Positions 52,047 to 61,700 of a DNA stretch of 64,000 bases are shown one piece after another. The notes below the pieces were generated by a model, which was given only the letters and a program-made list of their open reading frames with translations, searched no databases and was not told the DNA's origin. The stretch is taken from assembly GCF_002002925.1 (NCBI RefSeq), contig NZ_CP019511.1, positions 3,441,001 through 3,505,000 of the forward strand, given 5' to 3'. Each line of letters opens with the position of its first letter. Position 1 is the stretch's first letter. Made by a program: the position numbers and the translations under genes. The DNA is from Sphingomonas sp. LM7. GTDB taxonomy: Bacteria; Pseudomonadota; Alphaproteobacteria; Sphingomonadales; Sphingomonadaceae.

Positions 52047-52160
52047 GAAGTGTCGACGCGCTCAAATTTTACCTCCCCCGCGCAGCGAGGGAGGATTGAT
52101 TTCGCCAAAGCGGAGCGGTCTGCGCTTCGGCGGCCACGGCGTGGCTGGCAGCTATCGGCG

Positions 52161-52559
52161 ATGGCCCTCGAAGCTCTCGAAGCGCCGCGCAGGATCGCGG
52201 ACGCCAATGCGGCAGGCGCGCTGTTCGCGTGCCTTGCCGACGAGGCCACCGAAGTGATGGTGTTCGTGTATCTCGATGCCGAGCAGCGCGTGCTCGGGAT
52301 GCGCCATGCCCGCTCGGGCTCGATCGACCGGCTGGTGCTGCCGATCCGCGAGATCGCCGCCGATGCGCTGGCGTTCGGCGCAGTGGCGGTGGTGATGGCG
52401 CATAATCATCCCAGCGGCGACCCGACACCCAGTGTCGCCGATCGCGAGGCGACGCGGCTGCTGGCACGGGCGCTGGCGACGCTGGAAATGCGGCTGGTCG
52501 ACCACCTGATCGTGGCGACCCAGGGGATCACCAGCTTCCGCAATCTCGGGCTACTCTGA
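52161..52559 (+). CDS. JAB/JAMM-domain protein, short RadC-like
   Basis: A 132-residue protein with the JAMM metal-site motif HNHPSGDPTPSVADREAT (two His and an Asp) and an upstream Glu in DEATEVMVFVYLD, as in RadC proteins. The RadC N-terminal helix-hairpin-helix region is missing, so this is the short form. The activity of bacterial RadC domains is unknown; the fold is that of a metal-dependent isopeptidase/deubiquitinase. ATG 52161 is preferred; a longer open frame upstream passes through repeat sequence. Its 3' end overlaps the convergent methyltransferase gene by 9 bp. Confidence 0.82.
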   Translation: MALEALEAPRRIADANAAGALFACLADEATEVMVFVYLDAEQRVLGMRHARSGSIDRLVLPIREIAADALAFGAVAVVMAHNHPSGDPTPSVADREATRLLARALATLEMRLVDHLIVATQGITSFRNLGLL

Positions 52560-53315
52560 GCCCTGGCCCTGCTGGACCGCCGCAGGCGTGGCGCGTGCGC
52601 CGCTCTTGCAGGCCTTGAGCGCACCGGGCTCGGGGCGGGCGCCGCTGGCCTTGAACATTGCGATATAGCCCCCGGCCGACGGCATCGGCCGCATCGACAC
52701 GAGCGCATAGCCCACCGCGGCAAATTCGCATTTGAGCAGATCGGGCGGGGTGCCGTGATGCTCGGTGGGCCGATCGGCATCGACGACGATCACCTGGCCG
52801 TCCGGAGTCAGCGACGGGCGCAACCGCCACAGGAACTCGTAGGGGCTCTCGATCTCGTGATACATGTGGACCATGAGCACGCGGTGGAAGCTCGCCTCGG
52901 GGAGGCGCGGATCGGCGGGCAGGCCGAGCCGGACGCTGACATTGTCGAGCCGCTCCTGCAGCACGCGCTTGCCCAGCGCCTCGATCGTCTCGGGGACGAT
53001 GTCCTCGGCAACGACGCGGCCGTCTTCGCCGACGCGCTGCGCCAGGCGTATCGTGTAATAGCCCTCGCCCGCGCCGATATCGGCGACGGTCATGCCCTTT
53101 TCGATGCCTGCAAGGCCCATCACCTTGCCGCCTTCGTTGAGCCGGTCCCGAGCCTCTTCGGTCGACCAGCGCGCCGAGACGATCGTCGCCACCGGGCGGT
53201 CCGCGGCGGGGAAGCCGGTATGGGTCTGCGCCTTTGGCTCCTTCAAACCGCGCGCGCCGCCGTCGCACCCGACGAGCAGCAGCAGTGCGGACCCCAGAGC
53301 CAGGGCTGACCTCAA
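52551..53315 (-). CDS. SAM-dependent methyltransferase-fold lipoprotein
   Basis: A 254-residue protein combining a lipoprotein-type signal ([15 protein letters not shown], Cys near 17) with a class I methyltransferase fold: [20 protein letters not shown] (motif I), [31 protein letters not shown] and [20 protein letters not shown]. Location and cofactor conflict, since SAM is cytoplasmic. The start is TTG 53315, with GGAGG 7 nt upstream within prfB codons, and overlaps the prfB stop (TTGA). A later start would remove the signal but lacks such a site. Substrate unknown. Confidence 0.85.
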   Translation of the reverse strand: MRSALALGSALLLLVGCDGGARGLKEPKAQTHTGFPAADRPVATIVSARWSTEEARDRLNEGGKVMGLAGIEKGMTVADIGAGEGYYTIRLAQRVGEDGRVVAEDIVPETIEALGKRVLQERLDNVSVRLGLPADPRLPEASFHRVLMVHMYHEIESPYEFLWRLRPSLTPDGQVIVVDADRPTEHHGTPPDLLKCEFAAVGYALVSMRPMPSAGGYIAMFKASGARPEPGALKACKSGARATPAAVQQGQGSE

Positions 53316-54439
53316 TCGACATCCTCCACTTCGACCGTCTCGCCGGTCACGCGCTGCGATAGCGCAGCCGCCATGAACGCGTCGAGGTCCCCGTCGAGCA
53401 CGTCGGCCGGCGCAGTCGAAGTGGTGCCGGTGCGCAGGTCCTTCACCAGCTGGTACGGCTGGAGGACATAGGAACGGATCTGGTGGCCCCAGCCGATATC
53501 GGTCTTGGTGGCGTTCTCTGCGTTCGCCGCCTGCTCGCGGATCGCCAGCTCGCGCTCGTAGAGGCGGGCGCGGAGCTGGTTATAGGCCTCGGCCTTGTTC
53601 TTGTGCTGCGAACGCTGGTTCTGGCACTGCACCACGATCCCGGTTGGAATATGCGTGATGCGCACCGCCGAATCGGTGGTGTTGATGTGCTGGCCACCCG
53701 CGCCCGATGCGCGGTAGGTGTCGATGCGCAGGTCGCTCTCGTTATACTCGACGTTGATGTCGTCATCGATCACCGGATAGACCCACACGCTCGAGAACGA
53801 GGTGTGGCGCCGCGCGGCGCTGTCGTAGGGCGAGATGCGGACGAGACGGTGGACGCCGCTTTCGGTCTTGGCGTAACCATAGGCGTTCTCGCCCTTGACC
53901 AGCAACGTCGCCGACTTGATCCCGGCCTGCTCGCCGGCGTGATAGTCGATCAGCTCGACCTTGAGGCCATGGCGCTCGGCCCAGCGCGTATACATGCGCT
54001 GGAGCATGCCGGCCCAGTCCTGGCTCTCGGTGCCGCCGGCACCCGAGTTGATCTCGATATAGGTGTCGTTGGGATCGGCCTCGCCCGAAAGCAGGGCTTT
54101 CACCTTGTCGACTTCGGCGCGGCTGGCGAGCGCGGCGAGCGCGGCGGTGCCTTCGCTGGCCATTTCCTCGTCGCCTTCGGCCTCGGCCATCTCGATCAGC
54201 TCGGCGGTGTCGTTGAGTTCGGTCTCGATCGCGCGGGTGGCGCCGATCGCCTCGTCGAGGCGGCGGCGTTCGCGCATCACGTCCTGCGCGGCCTTAGCGT
54301 CGTTCCACAGGGTGGGATCCTCGACGCGCGCGTTGAGTTCGTCGAGCCGGCGCAGCGCGCGGTCCCAATCGAGGAAACGGCGCAGCAATGCCAGCGCCGC
54401 CTTGATCTTGTCGACATGAGCCTGCGCTTCGGCGCGCAT
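53312..54439 (-). CDS. prfB: peptide chain release factor 2
   Basis: A 375-residue RF2 releasing peptides at UGA and UAA. The catalytic GGQ is in [20 protein letters not shown], and the codon-recognition region reads [15 protein letters not shown] (SPY rather than the enteric SPF). The coding frame is continuous, so the programmed +1 frameshift known from many bacteria is absent. ATG 54439 has GGAG 6 nt upstream. It is 74 bp downstream of mrcA and its 3' end contains the ribosome-binding site of the methyltransferase gene. Confidence 0.97.
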   Translation of the reverse strand: MRAEAQAHVDKIKAALALLRRFLDWDRALRRLDELNARVEDPTLWNDAKAAQDVMRERRRLDEAIGATRAIETELNDTAELIEMAEAEGDEEMASEGTAALAALASRAEVDKVKALLSGEADPNDTYIEINSGAGGTESQDWAGMLQRMYTRWAERHGLKVELIDYHAGEQAGIKSATLLVKGENAYGYAKTESGVHRLVRISPYDSAARRHTSFSSVWVYPVIDDDINVEYNESDLRIDTYRASGAGGQHINTTDSAVRITHIPTGIVVQCQNQRSQHKNKAEAYNQLRARLYERELAIREQAANAENATKTDIGWGHQIRSYVLQPYQLVKDLRTGTTSTAPADVLDGDLDAFMAAALSQRVTGETVEVEDVD

Positions 54440-54513
54440 GATATTCTCCAACGTAAATTCAGCCGGCCGGTGAACGGGCCGTGTAAGTGCAAGATAGGAA
54501 CGAAGCGGGCGCG

Positions 54514-57027
54514 CTAGTAGATTCCGCCCTCGCGTTGCAAGAAATCGCTGTCTCCGGGCGCCTGGGTCTTCGGTGCCGCCTTCCGTTCGACTGCCTTCTT
54601 CTCGGCCTCTTCCTCTTGCCCGCGGCGGCGGCGCTGCGGCTCGACTTCGGGCTTGAACGCTTCCCAGATGATCGAGGCGAGTGGATCGCTGGTCGGCCAG
54701 CCACCGGTCACGCGGCGGCCGCTGCCGCGATCGATTCGCGCCATGCGGATGCCGGCAGGCGCGGTGAATGGCAGGACTTCCATGTCCTTGAACGCAGGGA
54801 CGGCGAACTGCTTGAAGATCGGCGCGGCGATCGAGCCGCCCTGGGCATAGCCGCCGAGATTGGTCGGGTTGTCATAGCCCAGATAGAGGCCGCCGATCAT
54901 CTGCGGGGTGCCGCCGACGAACCACACGTCGGTCGGGCCCGAAGTGGTGCCGGTCTTGCCCATGATCGGGCGGCCGAGATCGCGCAGGATCGTCGCGGTG
55001 CCGCGCTGGATCACGCCTTCGGTGATGTGGACGATCTGATATGCGCTCATCGGCTCGACCACCTGGCGGGCGCGGGTGATCGGGCGCGGCATCGCACCGC
55101 CGTCATAGTCGCGGGCGTTGCAGCGATCGCAGGCGCGCCAGTTTTCGGGGAAGATCACTTCGCCGCGGCGGTTCTGGACGAAGTCGATCAGCGTCGGATT
55201 GAGCGCGCGGCCATGGTTCACCAGGATCGAATAGGCATTGACCATGCGCAGCACGGTGGTCTCGCCCGCGCCCAGCGCATAGCTGAGATAATTGGGGAAT
55301 TTCTGCTTGGAGACGCCGACGCGCTGGATCAGGTCGACGACCTTTTCCATGCCGATCTGATTGGCGACCTGGACGGTCATCAGATTGCGCGACTGCTCGA
55401 CGCCCCAGCGCAGGGTCTTGGGGCCCGCGCCGCGCTGGTTGCCGAAATTCCGGAAGCATTTGTTGCCGAGGCCCGCACCCTGCCAGACGCAGAACGGCGC
55501 ATCGTTGACGATCGTCGCCGGAGTGAGCCCGGCTTCCATCGCCGCGGCATAGACCAGGGGCTTGATCGTCGAGCCCGGCTGGCGCTGCGCCTGCGTGGCG
55601 TTGTTGAACGGGTGGAGCCGCGAATCGAAGCCGCCCTGCATCGCCAGGACACGGCCGGTGCGCGGATCCTCGACCACCATGCCGCCCGAAACCTTGGGGA
55701 CCGAGCGGAGCGCCCAGGCACTGCCTTCGGGGGCGACGGCGAGGATGTCGCCCGCCTTGATCGCCGCGAACGCCTCGCCGCCCTTGCCGCGGACGGGCAT
55801 CGTCGCGAGGCTGCGCGGCAGCGTGCCGGTCTGGCCGTTGTCGAAGCCGATTTCCCAGCCGCCGGCGGTGCGATCGATCGCCACTGCGGCGCGCCAATCC
55901 TCGTAATCGACGCCGATATTGGTGTTGAGGAAGGGCTGGAGCCAGCCATTGTCGACATCGATATGGTTGATCGGACCCGACCAGCCGCGACCGCGATCAT
56001 AGCGGAGCAGGCCGTCGCGCAATGCCTTCTGGGCATATTCCTGGAGCCGGGGGTCGAGCGACGTGCGCACCCACAGCCCGCCGCCATAGACGCTGTGCGG
56101 GCCGTCCTCGGCCTTCTCGCCGAACTTGTCGATCAGCTGGCGGCGGACGTCCTCGACGAAATAGCCGCCGACACGCTCATATTTCGGCGTCTGGCGCGGC
56201 ACGGTGCCGAGTGGCGCGGCGCGCGCGGCATCGCGATCGGCCAGGCTGATGAAGCCGTTCTCATGCATTTGGCCGAGCACCCAGTTGCGCCGCTCCAGCG
56301 CGCGTTCCTCATAGCGTTCGGGCGAATAATTGGCCGGGCCCTTGGGCAGGATCGCGAGGTACGCCATTTGCGGCAGCGTGAGCTGGTCGAGCTCCTTGCC
56401 GAAATAGGCCTGGCTCGCCGCCTCGACGCCGCCGGCATTGCGGCCGAGCTCGATCGAATTGAGGTAGAGTTCGAGGATCTGCTCCTTGGAGAGCGAATTC
56501 TCGATCTTGTAGGCGAGGATCGCTTCCTTGCCCTTGCGCAGATAGCTGACTTCGTTGCCGATCAGCAGGTTCTTGGCGACCTGCTGGGTGATCGTCGAGG
56601 TGCCGCGCGGGGTCGATCCGCTCATGATTCCCTGGATCGCGGCGCGTGCCAGACCGGGGATGTCGATGCCGTGATGGCTGAAGAAGGTCTTGTCCTCGGC
56701 CGAGAGGAACGCCTCGACCAATTGCTTGGGATATTCGGCGTAGCTCAGCTGGACGCGGCGCTCGCGGGCATAGCTGTGGATCGGGGTGCCGTCGGCCGAG
56801 CGGACATTGGTCGGCAGCGGCGGCTCATAGGCGCGCAGCGTATCGACCGAAGGCAGGTTGCGCGCGATCAGCAGCCAGATCAGGAACCAGAACAGCCCGG
56901 CGAGCAAGGCTAGCCAGGCGAGGATCCGGAACCACCAGCGCCGGTGGACGCGGCCATACCAGCCGCGGACTCCCCCGGCCCCGCGTTTGATGGTCACTTT
57001 TTCGCTGGAAATGCTGCCGTCCGCCAT
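54514..57027 (-). CDS. mrcA: penicillin-binding protein 1A
   Basis: An 837-residue bifunctional peptidoglycan synthase. After a basic cytoplasmic tail and a membrane helix (about 33-55) comes the GT51 glycosyltransferase ([30 protein letters not shown]), an OB-like insert, then the transpeptidase with SxxK PGSTIKPL (Ser near 485), SxN SRNLMTV and [14 protein letters not shown] (about 689). The tail beyond 790 is Glu/Arg/Lys-rich. It lies between amiC and prfB, the usual sphingomonad order, and so a synthase and a hydrolase of the cell wall are adjacent. Confidence 0.97.
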   Translation of the reverse strand: MADGSISSEKVTIKRGAGGVRGWYGRVHRRWWFRILAWLALLAGLFWFLIWLLIARNLPSVDTLRAYEPPLPTNVRSADGTPIHSYARERRVQLSYAEYPKQLVEAFLSAEDKTFFSHHGIDIPGLARAAIQGIMSGSTPRGTSTITQQVAKNLLIGNEVSYLRKGKEAILAYKIENSLSKEQILELYLNSIELGRNAGGVEAASQAYFGKELDQLTLPQMAYLAILPKGPANYSPERYEERALERRNWVLGQMHENGFISLADRDAARAAPLGTVPRQTPKYERVGGYFVEDVRRQLIDKFGEKAEDGPHSVYGGGLWVRTSLDPRLQEYAQKALRDGLLRYDRGRGWSGPINHIDVDNGWLQPFLNTNIGVDYEDWRAAVAIDRTAGGWEIGFDNGQTGTLPRSLATMPVRGKGGEAFAAIKAGDILAVAPEGSAWALRSVPKVSGGMVVEDPRTGRVLAMQGGFDSRLHPFNNATQAQRQPGSTIKPLVYAAAMEAGLTPATIVNDAPFCVWQGAGLGNKCFRNFGNQRGAGPKTLRWGVEQSRNLMTVQVANQIGMEKVVDLIQRVGVSKQKFPNYLSYALGAGETTVLRMVNAYSILVNHGRALNPTLIDFVQNRRGEVIFPENWRACDRCNARDYDGGAMPRPITRARQVVEPMSAYQIVHITEGVIQRGTATILRDLGRPIMGKTGTTSGPTDVWFVGGTPQMIGGLYLGYDNPTNLGGYAQGGSIAAPIFKQFAVPAFKDMEVLPFTAPAGIRMARIDRGSGRRVTGGWPTSDPLASIIWEAFKPEVEPQRRRRGQEEEAEKKAVERKAAPKTQAPGDSDFLQREGGIY

Positions 57028-57134
57028 GCGGGGTGCGGTGTAGCAACTTTCTTGGGCGATGAAACCCGATCAAAACGCCCGCGAAATCAACTCGTCCGTT
57101 TCGCCTCTATAATGAGCGCATGAGGGAAACGAGA

Positions 57135-58382
57135 TCAGCGCGCTGCGAGGCGCGTGGCGAAGTGGATTTCCACCGCCTTGCGAACGCTTTGCGCCACTTT
57201 GCGCTGCCCGTCGCTCGACGCGAGGAACGCCGCGTCGCTCAGGTTCGAGATATAGCCGGTCTCGAACAGCACCGAGGGCATGTCGGGCGCCTTGAGCACC
57301 ATCAGCGAGGCCATGCGGTGGTAATTGGCCTTGATCGGGATGAGCGGCTGCGCCTCGCGGCCGAGCAGCCGGGCGAAATTGGCGGACATGTTCATCGTCT
57401 CGCGCTGGGTGAGATCGATCAGGATCGACGAGATGTCGGGACTGGCGACGCCGAGATCGACTCCGGCGAGGATGTCGGCCTTGTTCTCGCGCGCGGCGAG
57501 GCGCGCGGCCTCCTTGTCCGAAGCGACTTCGGAAAGCGTGTAGACGGTGGCGCCGGTGGCGTCGGGGTTTCCGGCGCTGTCGCAATGGACCGAAATGAAC
57601 AGATCGGCCTTCAATCGCCGCGCGAGGCCGTAGCGCTCCTGGAGAATCAGGAAGCGATCGTCCTCGCGGGTGAGCGCGACGCGGACCCGGCCCGAGGCGA
57701 GCAGCGCATCCTTGATCGCAGTGGCGACCGCGAGGGTGACTTCCTTCTCGCGGAGCTCGCCGTCCGAAGAGATCGCGCCGGGATCATGCCCGCCATGGCC
57801 GGCATCGATGACCACCAGCGGCCGGCTGGGATCGCCATAGACGCGCGGCAGCCGGGCGCTCGACACGCGCTTGGGCAGCGCCATCGACACGCTGTACGGA
57901 TGCCGGCGCGCGGGCTGGAGATAGGTGAAGGGCGGCAGGAAGCTCATCCGGCGCTCGGCCGCGGCGCGGGCGAAACGCTCGTCGTCGACGGTGCGGAGCT
58001 GGAGCGTGAGCGTGCGGCCATCCTTGCCGAACTTGCCCTCCGACACGATTGCCGGGCGGGCGAGATCGAAGACCACGCGCGCGCCATCGCCCTGCGCGCC
58101 CTGGCGGATCTTGGAAACTGCCCCACCGGCAATGGCCGCGCGGCCGGGCTCGGCACCGGCGATGTCGAGCGCGATGCGCTGCGGGCCCGATAAGAGGAAG
58201 GCGCTCGCCTGCGTGACGGGCGCGTCGAATGTCACGACGATGCGATCGCCGTGCACGCGCACGTCCTGAACGGCGCCCGCCCAACTCGGCACCCCGGTCA
58301 ACCAGCCGGAGAGAAGGGCAAGCAGGAATAACACCCGCGCGATATGGCGCGCCGGGCCTTGAGGGGTCCAGCCCAAATCCAT
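57135..58382 (-). CDS. amiC: N-acetylmuramoyl-L-alanine amidase (AmiC type)
   Basis: A 415-residue periplasmic zinc amidase that splits septal peptidoglycan. A signal sequence (about 15-38, RVLFLLALLSGWLTGV then SWAGA) is followed by an AMIN domain (about 40-150) for wall/septum targeting and an Amidase_3 domain (about 185-410) with ligands in VVIDAGHGGHDPGAI, LREKEVTLAVA and ISVHCDSAGNP and the catalytic Glu in SVLFETGYISN. Such amidases need an EnvC-type activator; a candidate is at 15118-16287. ATG 58382 is used, the longer frame being nonconserved. Confidence 0.95.
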   Translation of the reverse strand: MDLGWTPQGPARHIARVLFLLALLSGWLTGVPSWAGAVQDVRVHGDRIVVTFDAPVTQASAFLLSGPQRIALDIAGAEPGRAAIAGGAVSKIRQGAQGDGARVVFDLARPAIVSEGKFGKDGRTLTLQLRTVDDERFARAAAERRMSFLPPFTYLQPARRHPYSVSMALPKRVSSARLPRVYGDPSRPLVVIDAGHGGHDPGAISSDGELREKEVTLAVATAIKDALLASGRVRVALTREDDRFLILQERYGLARRLKADLFISVHCDSAGNPDATGATVYTLSEVASDKEAARLAARENKADILAGVDLGVASPDISSILIDLTQRETMNMSANFARLLGREAQPLIPIKANYHRMASLMVLKAPDMPSVLFETGYISNLSDAAFLASSDGQRKVAQSVRKAVEIHFATRLAAR

Positions 58383-58597
58383 GATACCTAACTCTGAGAC
58401 ACGTCTTCCCTGACGGATGCTTTTTAGGAAGGCCGGACCAAGACGAGGTGAAACAGCTTGGTTAATCGGCATAAATTTGCCGGATTGCCGGCAATTATCT
58501 GCCGGTGCGAAGGCGCGTTTATTGCGCGGTGGCGTGGTTGCCGCATGGCACAGGGGGTGCTAGCAAGCGTGTGCTCCGATCCTTGATCGGGCGATAT

Positions 58598-58876
58598 TCG
58601 CGGCCACATCTGCCGCGACAGTTCAGGTTGACGCTCGCATGAGGCAATTTCCCCATCGTCCCACCCGCCAGGCCCTTTCGGCCGGCCGCGTGACGATGGC
58701 GGAGCTTCCGGACCACGCGTCCGGGCGTGTTTTGCGAGCAGCAGCAGTTTTCGAAACCTGCGAGACCACAGCCGGCTCCGCCGGCCAAGGCCGCATCTTG
58801 TATCGCGCGCTCGCGCCTCATCCCTTCGGGAACATAGCCTTCAGGGGTCCAGGCCGGCGCGCCCGGAGAATAATAA
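58598..58876 (+). promoter_or_regulatory. structured 5' leader of rne with possible attenuator
   Basis: The 494-bp gap between the divergent amiC and rne genes has no credible gene. Its rne-proximal part carries successive hairpins: TCGCGG/CCGCGA (58598-58618), CCGGAC/GTCCGG (58708-58724) followed by GCGTGTTTT, which resembles a terminator, and GCCGGC/GCCGGC (58771-58785). Long structured rne leaders mediate autoregulation by RNase E in enterics. The amiC-proximal part (58383-58597) shows only an ATTGCCGGCAAT palindrome at 58484-58495. Confidence 0.5.
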
Positions 58877-61594
58877 ATGACCATGCGTATGCTGATCGAC
58901 GCGCGGCACCGGGAGGAAACCCGGGTTGCCGTCGTCAAAGGGAACCGGATCGAGGAGTTTGACTTCGAGTCTGCCGAGCGAAAGCAGCTCAAGGGCAATA
59001 TCTATCTAGCCAAGGTTACTCGCGTCGAACCGTCGCTGCAGGCGGCGTTCGTCGATTACGGCGGCAACCGCCACGGCTTCCTCGCTTTCAGCGAAATCCA
59101 TCCCGATTATTACCAGATCCCCAAGGAAGATCGCGAAGCCCTGCTCCGCGAAGAGGCCGAGCACGCCGCCGAGGAAGCCGCACTGCGCGCGCAGGATGAC
59201 GGCGACGACGACGATCATCTCGAAGGCGAGGACGGCGTAGAGGTTCTCGAGCGTCCGCACGACGACGACGAGCATGAGGAAGAGTCCGACGGCGAGACCG
59301 CCGAGGGCGAAGAAGGCGGCGAAGGCGAAAACGGGCGCGGTCGCGGCCGTGGCCGCCGCCGCGGACGTGGCGGCAAGGAAGACGAGGCCGAGGCACTGCG
59401 CCAGCGCCGCATGAACCTGCGCCGCCGCTACAAGATCCAGGACGTGATCCGCCGCCGCCAGGTGCTGCTGGTCCAGGTCGTCAAGGAAGAGCGCGGCAAC
59501 AAGGGCGCGGCGCTGACCACCTATCTGTCGCTCGCCGGCCGTTACTGCGTGCTGATGCCCAACACCGCGCATGGCGGCGGCATCTCGCGCAAGATCAGCT
59601 CGGCTGCCGATCGCAAGCGCCTCAAGACGATCATGTCGGACCTCAAGCTGCCGCCGTCGATGGGCTGCATCGTCCGCACCGCGGGGCTCCAGCGCACCAA
59701 GACCGAGATCAAGCGCGACTTCGACTATCTTGCCCGGCTGTGGGACGGGATCCGCGAGACGACGCTGCAATCGTCGGCGCCGGCGCTCGTCTATGGCGAC
59801 AGCGATCTGCTCAAGCGCGCGATCCGCGACATCTATAATCGCGACATCGACGAAGTGATCGTCGAAGGCGAGGACGGATACCGCCAGGCCAAGGACTTCA
59901 TGAAGCTCCTGATGCCGAGCCACGCCAAGAAGGTGAAGCAATATGCCGATGCCGTGCCGCTGTTCCAGCGCGCCGGCGTCGAGGACCAGCTTTCGGCGAT
60001 GTACAATCCGGTCGTCCAGCTCAAGAGCGGCGGCTATCTGGTGATCAACCCGACCGAGGCGCTCGTCTCGATCGACATCAACTCGGGCCGCTCGACGCGC
60101 GAGCACAATATCGAGCAGACCGCGACCGCGACCAACCTTGAGGCCGCGCACGAGATCGCCCGCCAGCTGCGCCTGCGCGACATGGCCGGCCTCGTCGTCA
60201 TCGACTTCATCGACATGGATCACGGATCGAACGTCCGTAAGGTCGAGAAGGCGATGAAGGAGGCGCTCAAGAACGATCGCGCCCGCATCCAGGTCGGCCG
60301 CATCTCGGCATTCGGCCTGATGGAGATGAGCCGCCAGCGCCTGCGCACCGGCGTTCTCGAAGCATCGACTCGCCAGTGCCCGCATTGCGAAGGCACCGGC
60401 CTTGTCCGCACCGCGTCGTCGGCCGGCCTGTCGGCACTGCGCCTGATCGAGGACGAGGCCGCCCGCGGCCGCGGTTCGCAGATCACGCTGCGCGCCAGCC
60501 AGGAAGCGGCATTCTATCTGCTCAACCGCAAGCGCGCCGAACTGGCCGAGATCGAGGACCGCTATGGCGTCCTGGTCGAAGTCGTGTCCGACGGCGATGT
60601 CGAGGGTGCGCGCATGTCGGTCGAGGCCGGCGGCCCGCCGCCTGCGCACGCGCCGAAGATCGAGCGGCTGATCGAAGAGCCCGAAGACGATGACGACTAT
60701 GTCGAGGAGATCGACGAGGAAGAAGTCGAGCAGGAAGAAGCCGAGGCCGAAGCGCCCCGCGCCCGCCAGCCCCGCGAAGCGCGCGAGCGCGACGAAGGCG
60801 AGGGCGAAGGCCGCGGCAAGCGCCGTCGCCGCCGTCGTGGTCGTGGCCGTCGCGGCCGCGAGCACGAGAATGGCGAAGGCGAGAACGGTGAGAACGGCGA
60901 AAACGAAGCCGGCGAAGGCGAGCGCGAGGACGAGGGCGATGCGCCCGTCGAGACCGGCGCAGAGGCCGAGACCGCCGAGCGTGCCGACACCGATGGCGGC
61001 GACGAAGGCGAGGGCGGCCGCAAGCGCCGCCGGCGCGGTCGTCGTGGCGGTCGTCGCGGTTCCGGCCAGGACGAAGGCACGGCCGAGGCAGCCGGCGCAA
61101 CCGACGATGCGGCGGAGCCGATCGGCGATGTCGCAGCGCTCGGCGAGGCCGATGCCGCGCCCGAGCCGGTCGAGGCACCTGCCAAGCCCAAGCGTTCGCG
61201 CCGCAAGAAGGCCGATGCCGATGCTCCGGCTGACGTGACCGCCGAAGCCGACACGGTCGAGGCCGTGCCGGTGGCCGAGGCGCCTGCCGAGAAGCCGAAG
61301 CGCAGCCGCAAGAAGAAGGCCGATGCCGAAGCCGTGCCGGTCGAAGCGGCGGTGGTGCCGGCGCCCGAGGCCGTCATCGCTGAAGCCGTCGAAGCCGCGG
61401 CCGAAAAGCCCAAGCGGACGCGCCGCAAGGCTGCCGCGCAGGCGGCACCGGCACCCGCCGACACCTCGGTCGAGGCACCTGCCGAAGCCGATTCGGTCGC
61501 GCAGGACCTGGCGTCCGGCGAATCGGACGGCGATGGTACGGACGAATCGGGTTCGCCCCGCCGCGGCTGGTGGCAGCGGACCTTCGGCGCCTGA
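58877..61594 (+). CDS. rne: ribonuclease E
   Basis: A 905-residue endoribonuclease, core of the RNA degradosome. Residues 1-500 are catalytic: MRMLIDARHREETRVAVVKG, an S1 domain interrupted at about 90-170 by an acidic low-complexity insert (EGEEGGEGENGRGRGRGRRR region), the metal-site Asp residues in VSIDINSGRSTREHN (about 397) and GLVVIDFIDMDHGSN (about 440), and the zinc link CPHC (about 501). Residues 600-905 are disordered, with alternating acidic and Arg-rich blocks and KPKRSRRKKA repeats, suiting RNA and partner binding. GGAGA lies 8 nt before ATG 58877. Confidence 0.97.
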   Translation: MTMRMLIDARHREETRVAVVKGNRIEEFDFESAERKQLKGNIYLAKVTRVEPSLQAAFVDYGGNRHGFLAFSEIHPDYYQIPKEDREALLREEAEHAAEEAALRAQDDGDDDDHLEGEDGVEVLERPHDDDEHEEESDGETAEGEEGGEGENGRGRGRGRRRGRGGKEDEAEALRQRRMNLRRRYKIQDVIRRRQVLLVQVVKEERGNKGAALTTYLSLAGRYCVLMPNTAHGGGISRKISSAADRKRLKTIMSDLKLPPSMGCIVRTAGLQRTKTEIKRDFDYLARLWDGIRETTLQSSAPALVYGDSDLLKRAIRDIYNRDIDEVIVEGEDGYRQAKDFMKLLMPSHAKKVKQYADAVPLFQRAGVEDQLSAMYNPVVQLKSGGYLVINPTEALVSIDINSGRSTREHNIEQTATATNLEAAHEIARQLRLRDMAGLVVIDFIDMDHGSNVRKVEKAMKEALKNDRARIQVGRISAFGLMEMSRQRLRTGVLEASTRQCPHCEGTGLVRTASSAGLSALRLIEDEAARGRGSQITLRASQEAAFYLLNRKRAELAEIEDRYGVLVEVVSDGDVEGARMSVEAGGPPPAHAPKIERLIEEPEDDDDYVEEIDEEEVEQEEAEAEAPRARQPREARERDEGEGEGRGKRRRRRRGRGRRGREHENGEGENGENGENEAGEGEREDEGDAPVETGAEAETAERADTDGGDEGEGGRKRRRRGRRGGRRGSGQDEGTAEAAGATDDAAEPIGDVAALGEADAAPEPVEAPAKPKRSRRKKADADAPADVTAEADTVEAVPVAEAPAEKPKRSRKKKADAEAVPVEAAVVPAPEAVIAEAVEAAAEKPKRTRRKAAAQAAPAPADTSVEAPAEADSVAQDLASGESDGDGTDESGSPRRGWWQRTFGA

Positions 61595-61601
61595 TGCCAA
61601 A

Positions 61602-61634
61602 GGGAGCGTGCGGGCCCTGCGTCCGCACGCTCCC
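61602..61634 (+). terminator. long hairpin after rne
   Basis: GGGAGCGTGCGG (61602-61613) and CCGCACGCTCCC (61623-61634) form a perfect 12-bp stem with a nine-base loop, 8 bp after the rne stop. No T tract follows, so it may act with Rho or stabilise the 3' end. Confidence 0.7.
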
Positions 61635-61700
61635 GAGGCGGCTTCACGACATGTTCATCGCGCATACCCAACAGCGTTGCCGCCAGAGGAGTTTGCCCCG

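Noticed and set aside
53830..53870. SPY instead of SPF in RF2 as altered stop-codon recognition
   Set aside because: SPY is, to my knowledge, common in alphaproteobacterial RF2, and TGA stops are used normally throughout this window.
53312..54439. Programmed frameshift in prfB
   Set aside because: The RF2 frame is continuous from ATG to stop; no internal UGA with a slippery CUU context is needed.
54487..56913. An 808-codon open frame antisense to mrcA
   Set aside because: It lies wholly over a verified PBP1A gene and shows no domain; long antisense frames are expected at this GC content.
58639..58962. Small open frame in the rne leader
   Set aside because: It runs into the rne coding region in another frame, has no ribosome-binding site and no recognisable sequence; structured leader is a better explanation.
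59006..61600. An 864-codon open frame antisense to rne
   Set aside because: It mirrors rne exactly, its residues are the low-complexity shadow of Glu/Arg codons in GC-rich DNA, and it has no family motif.
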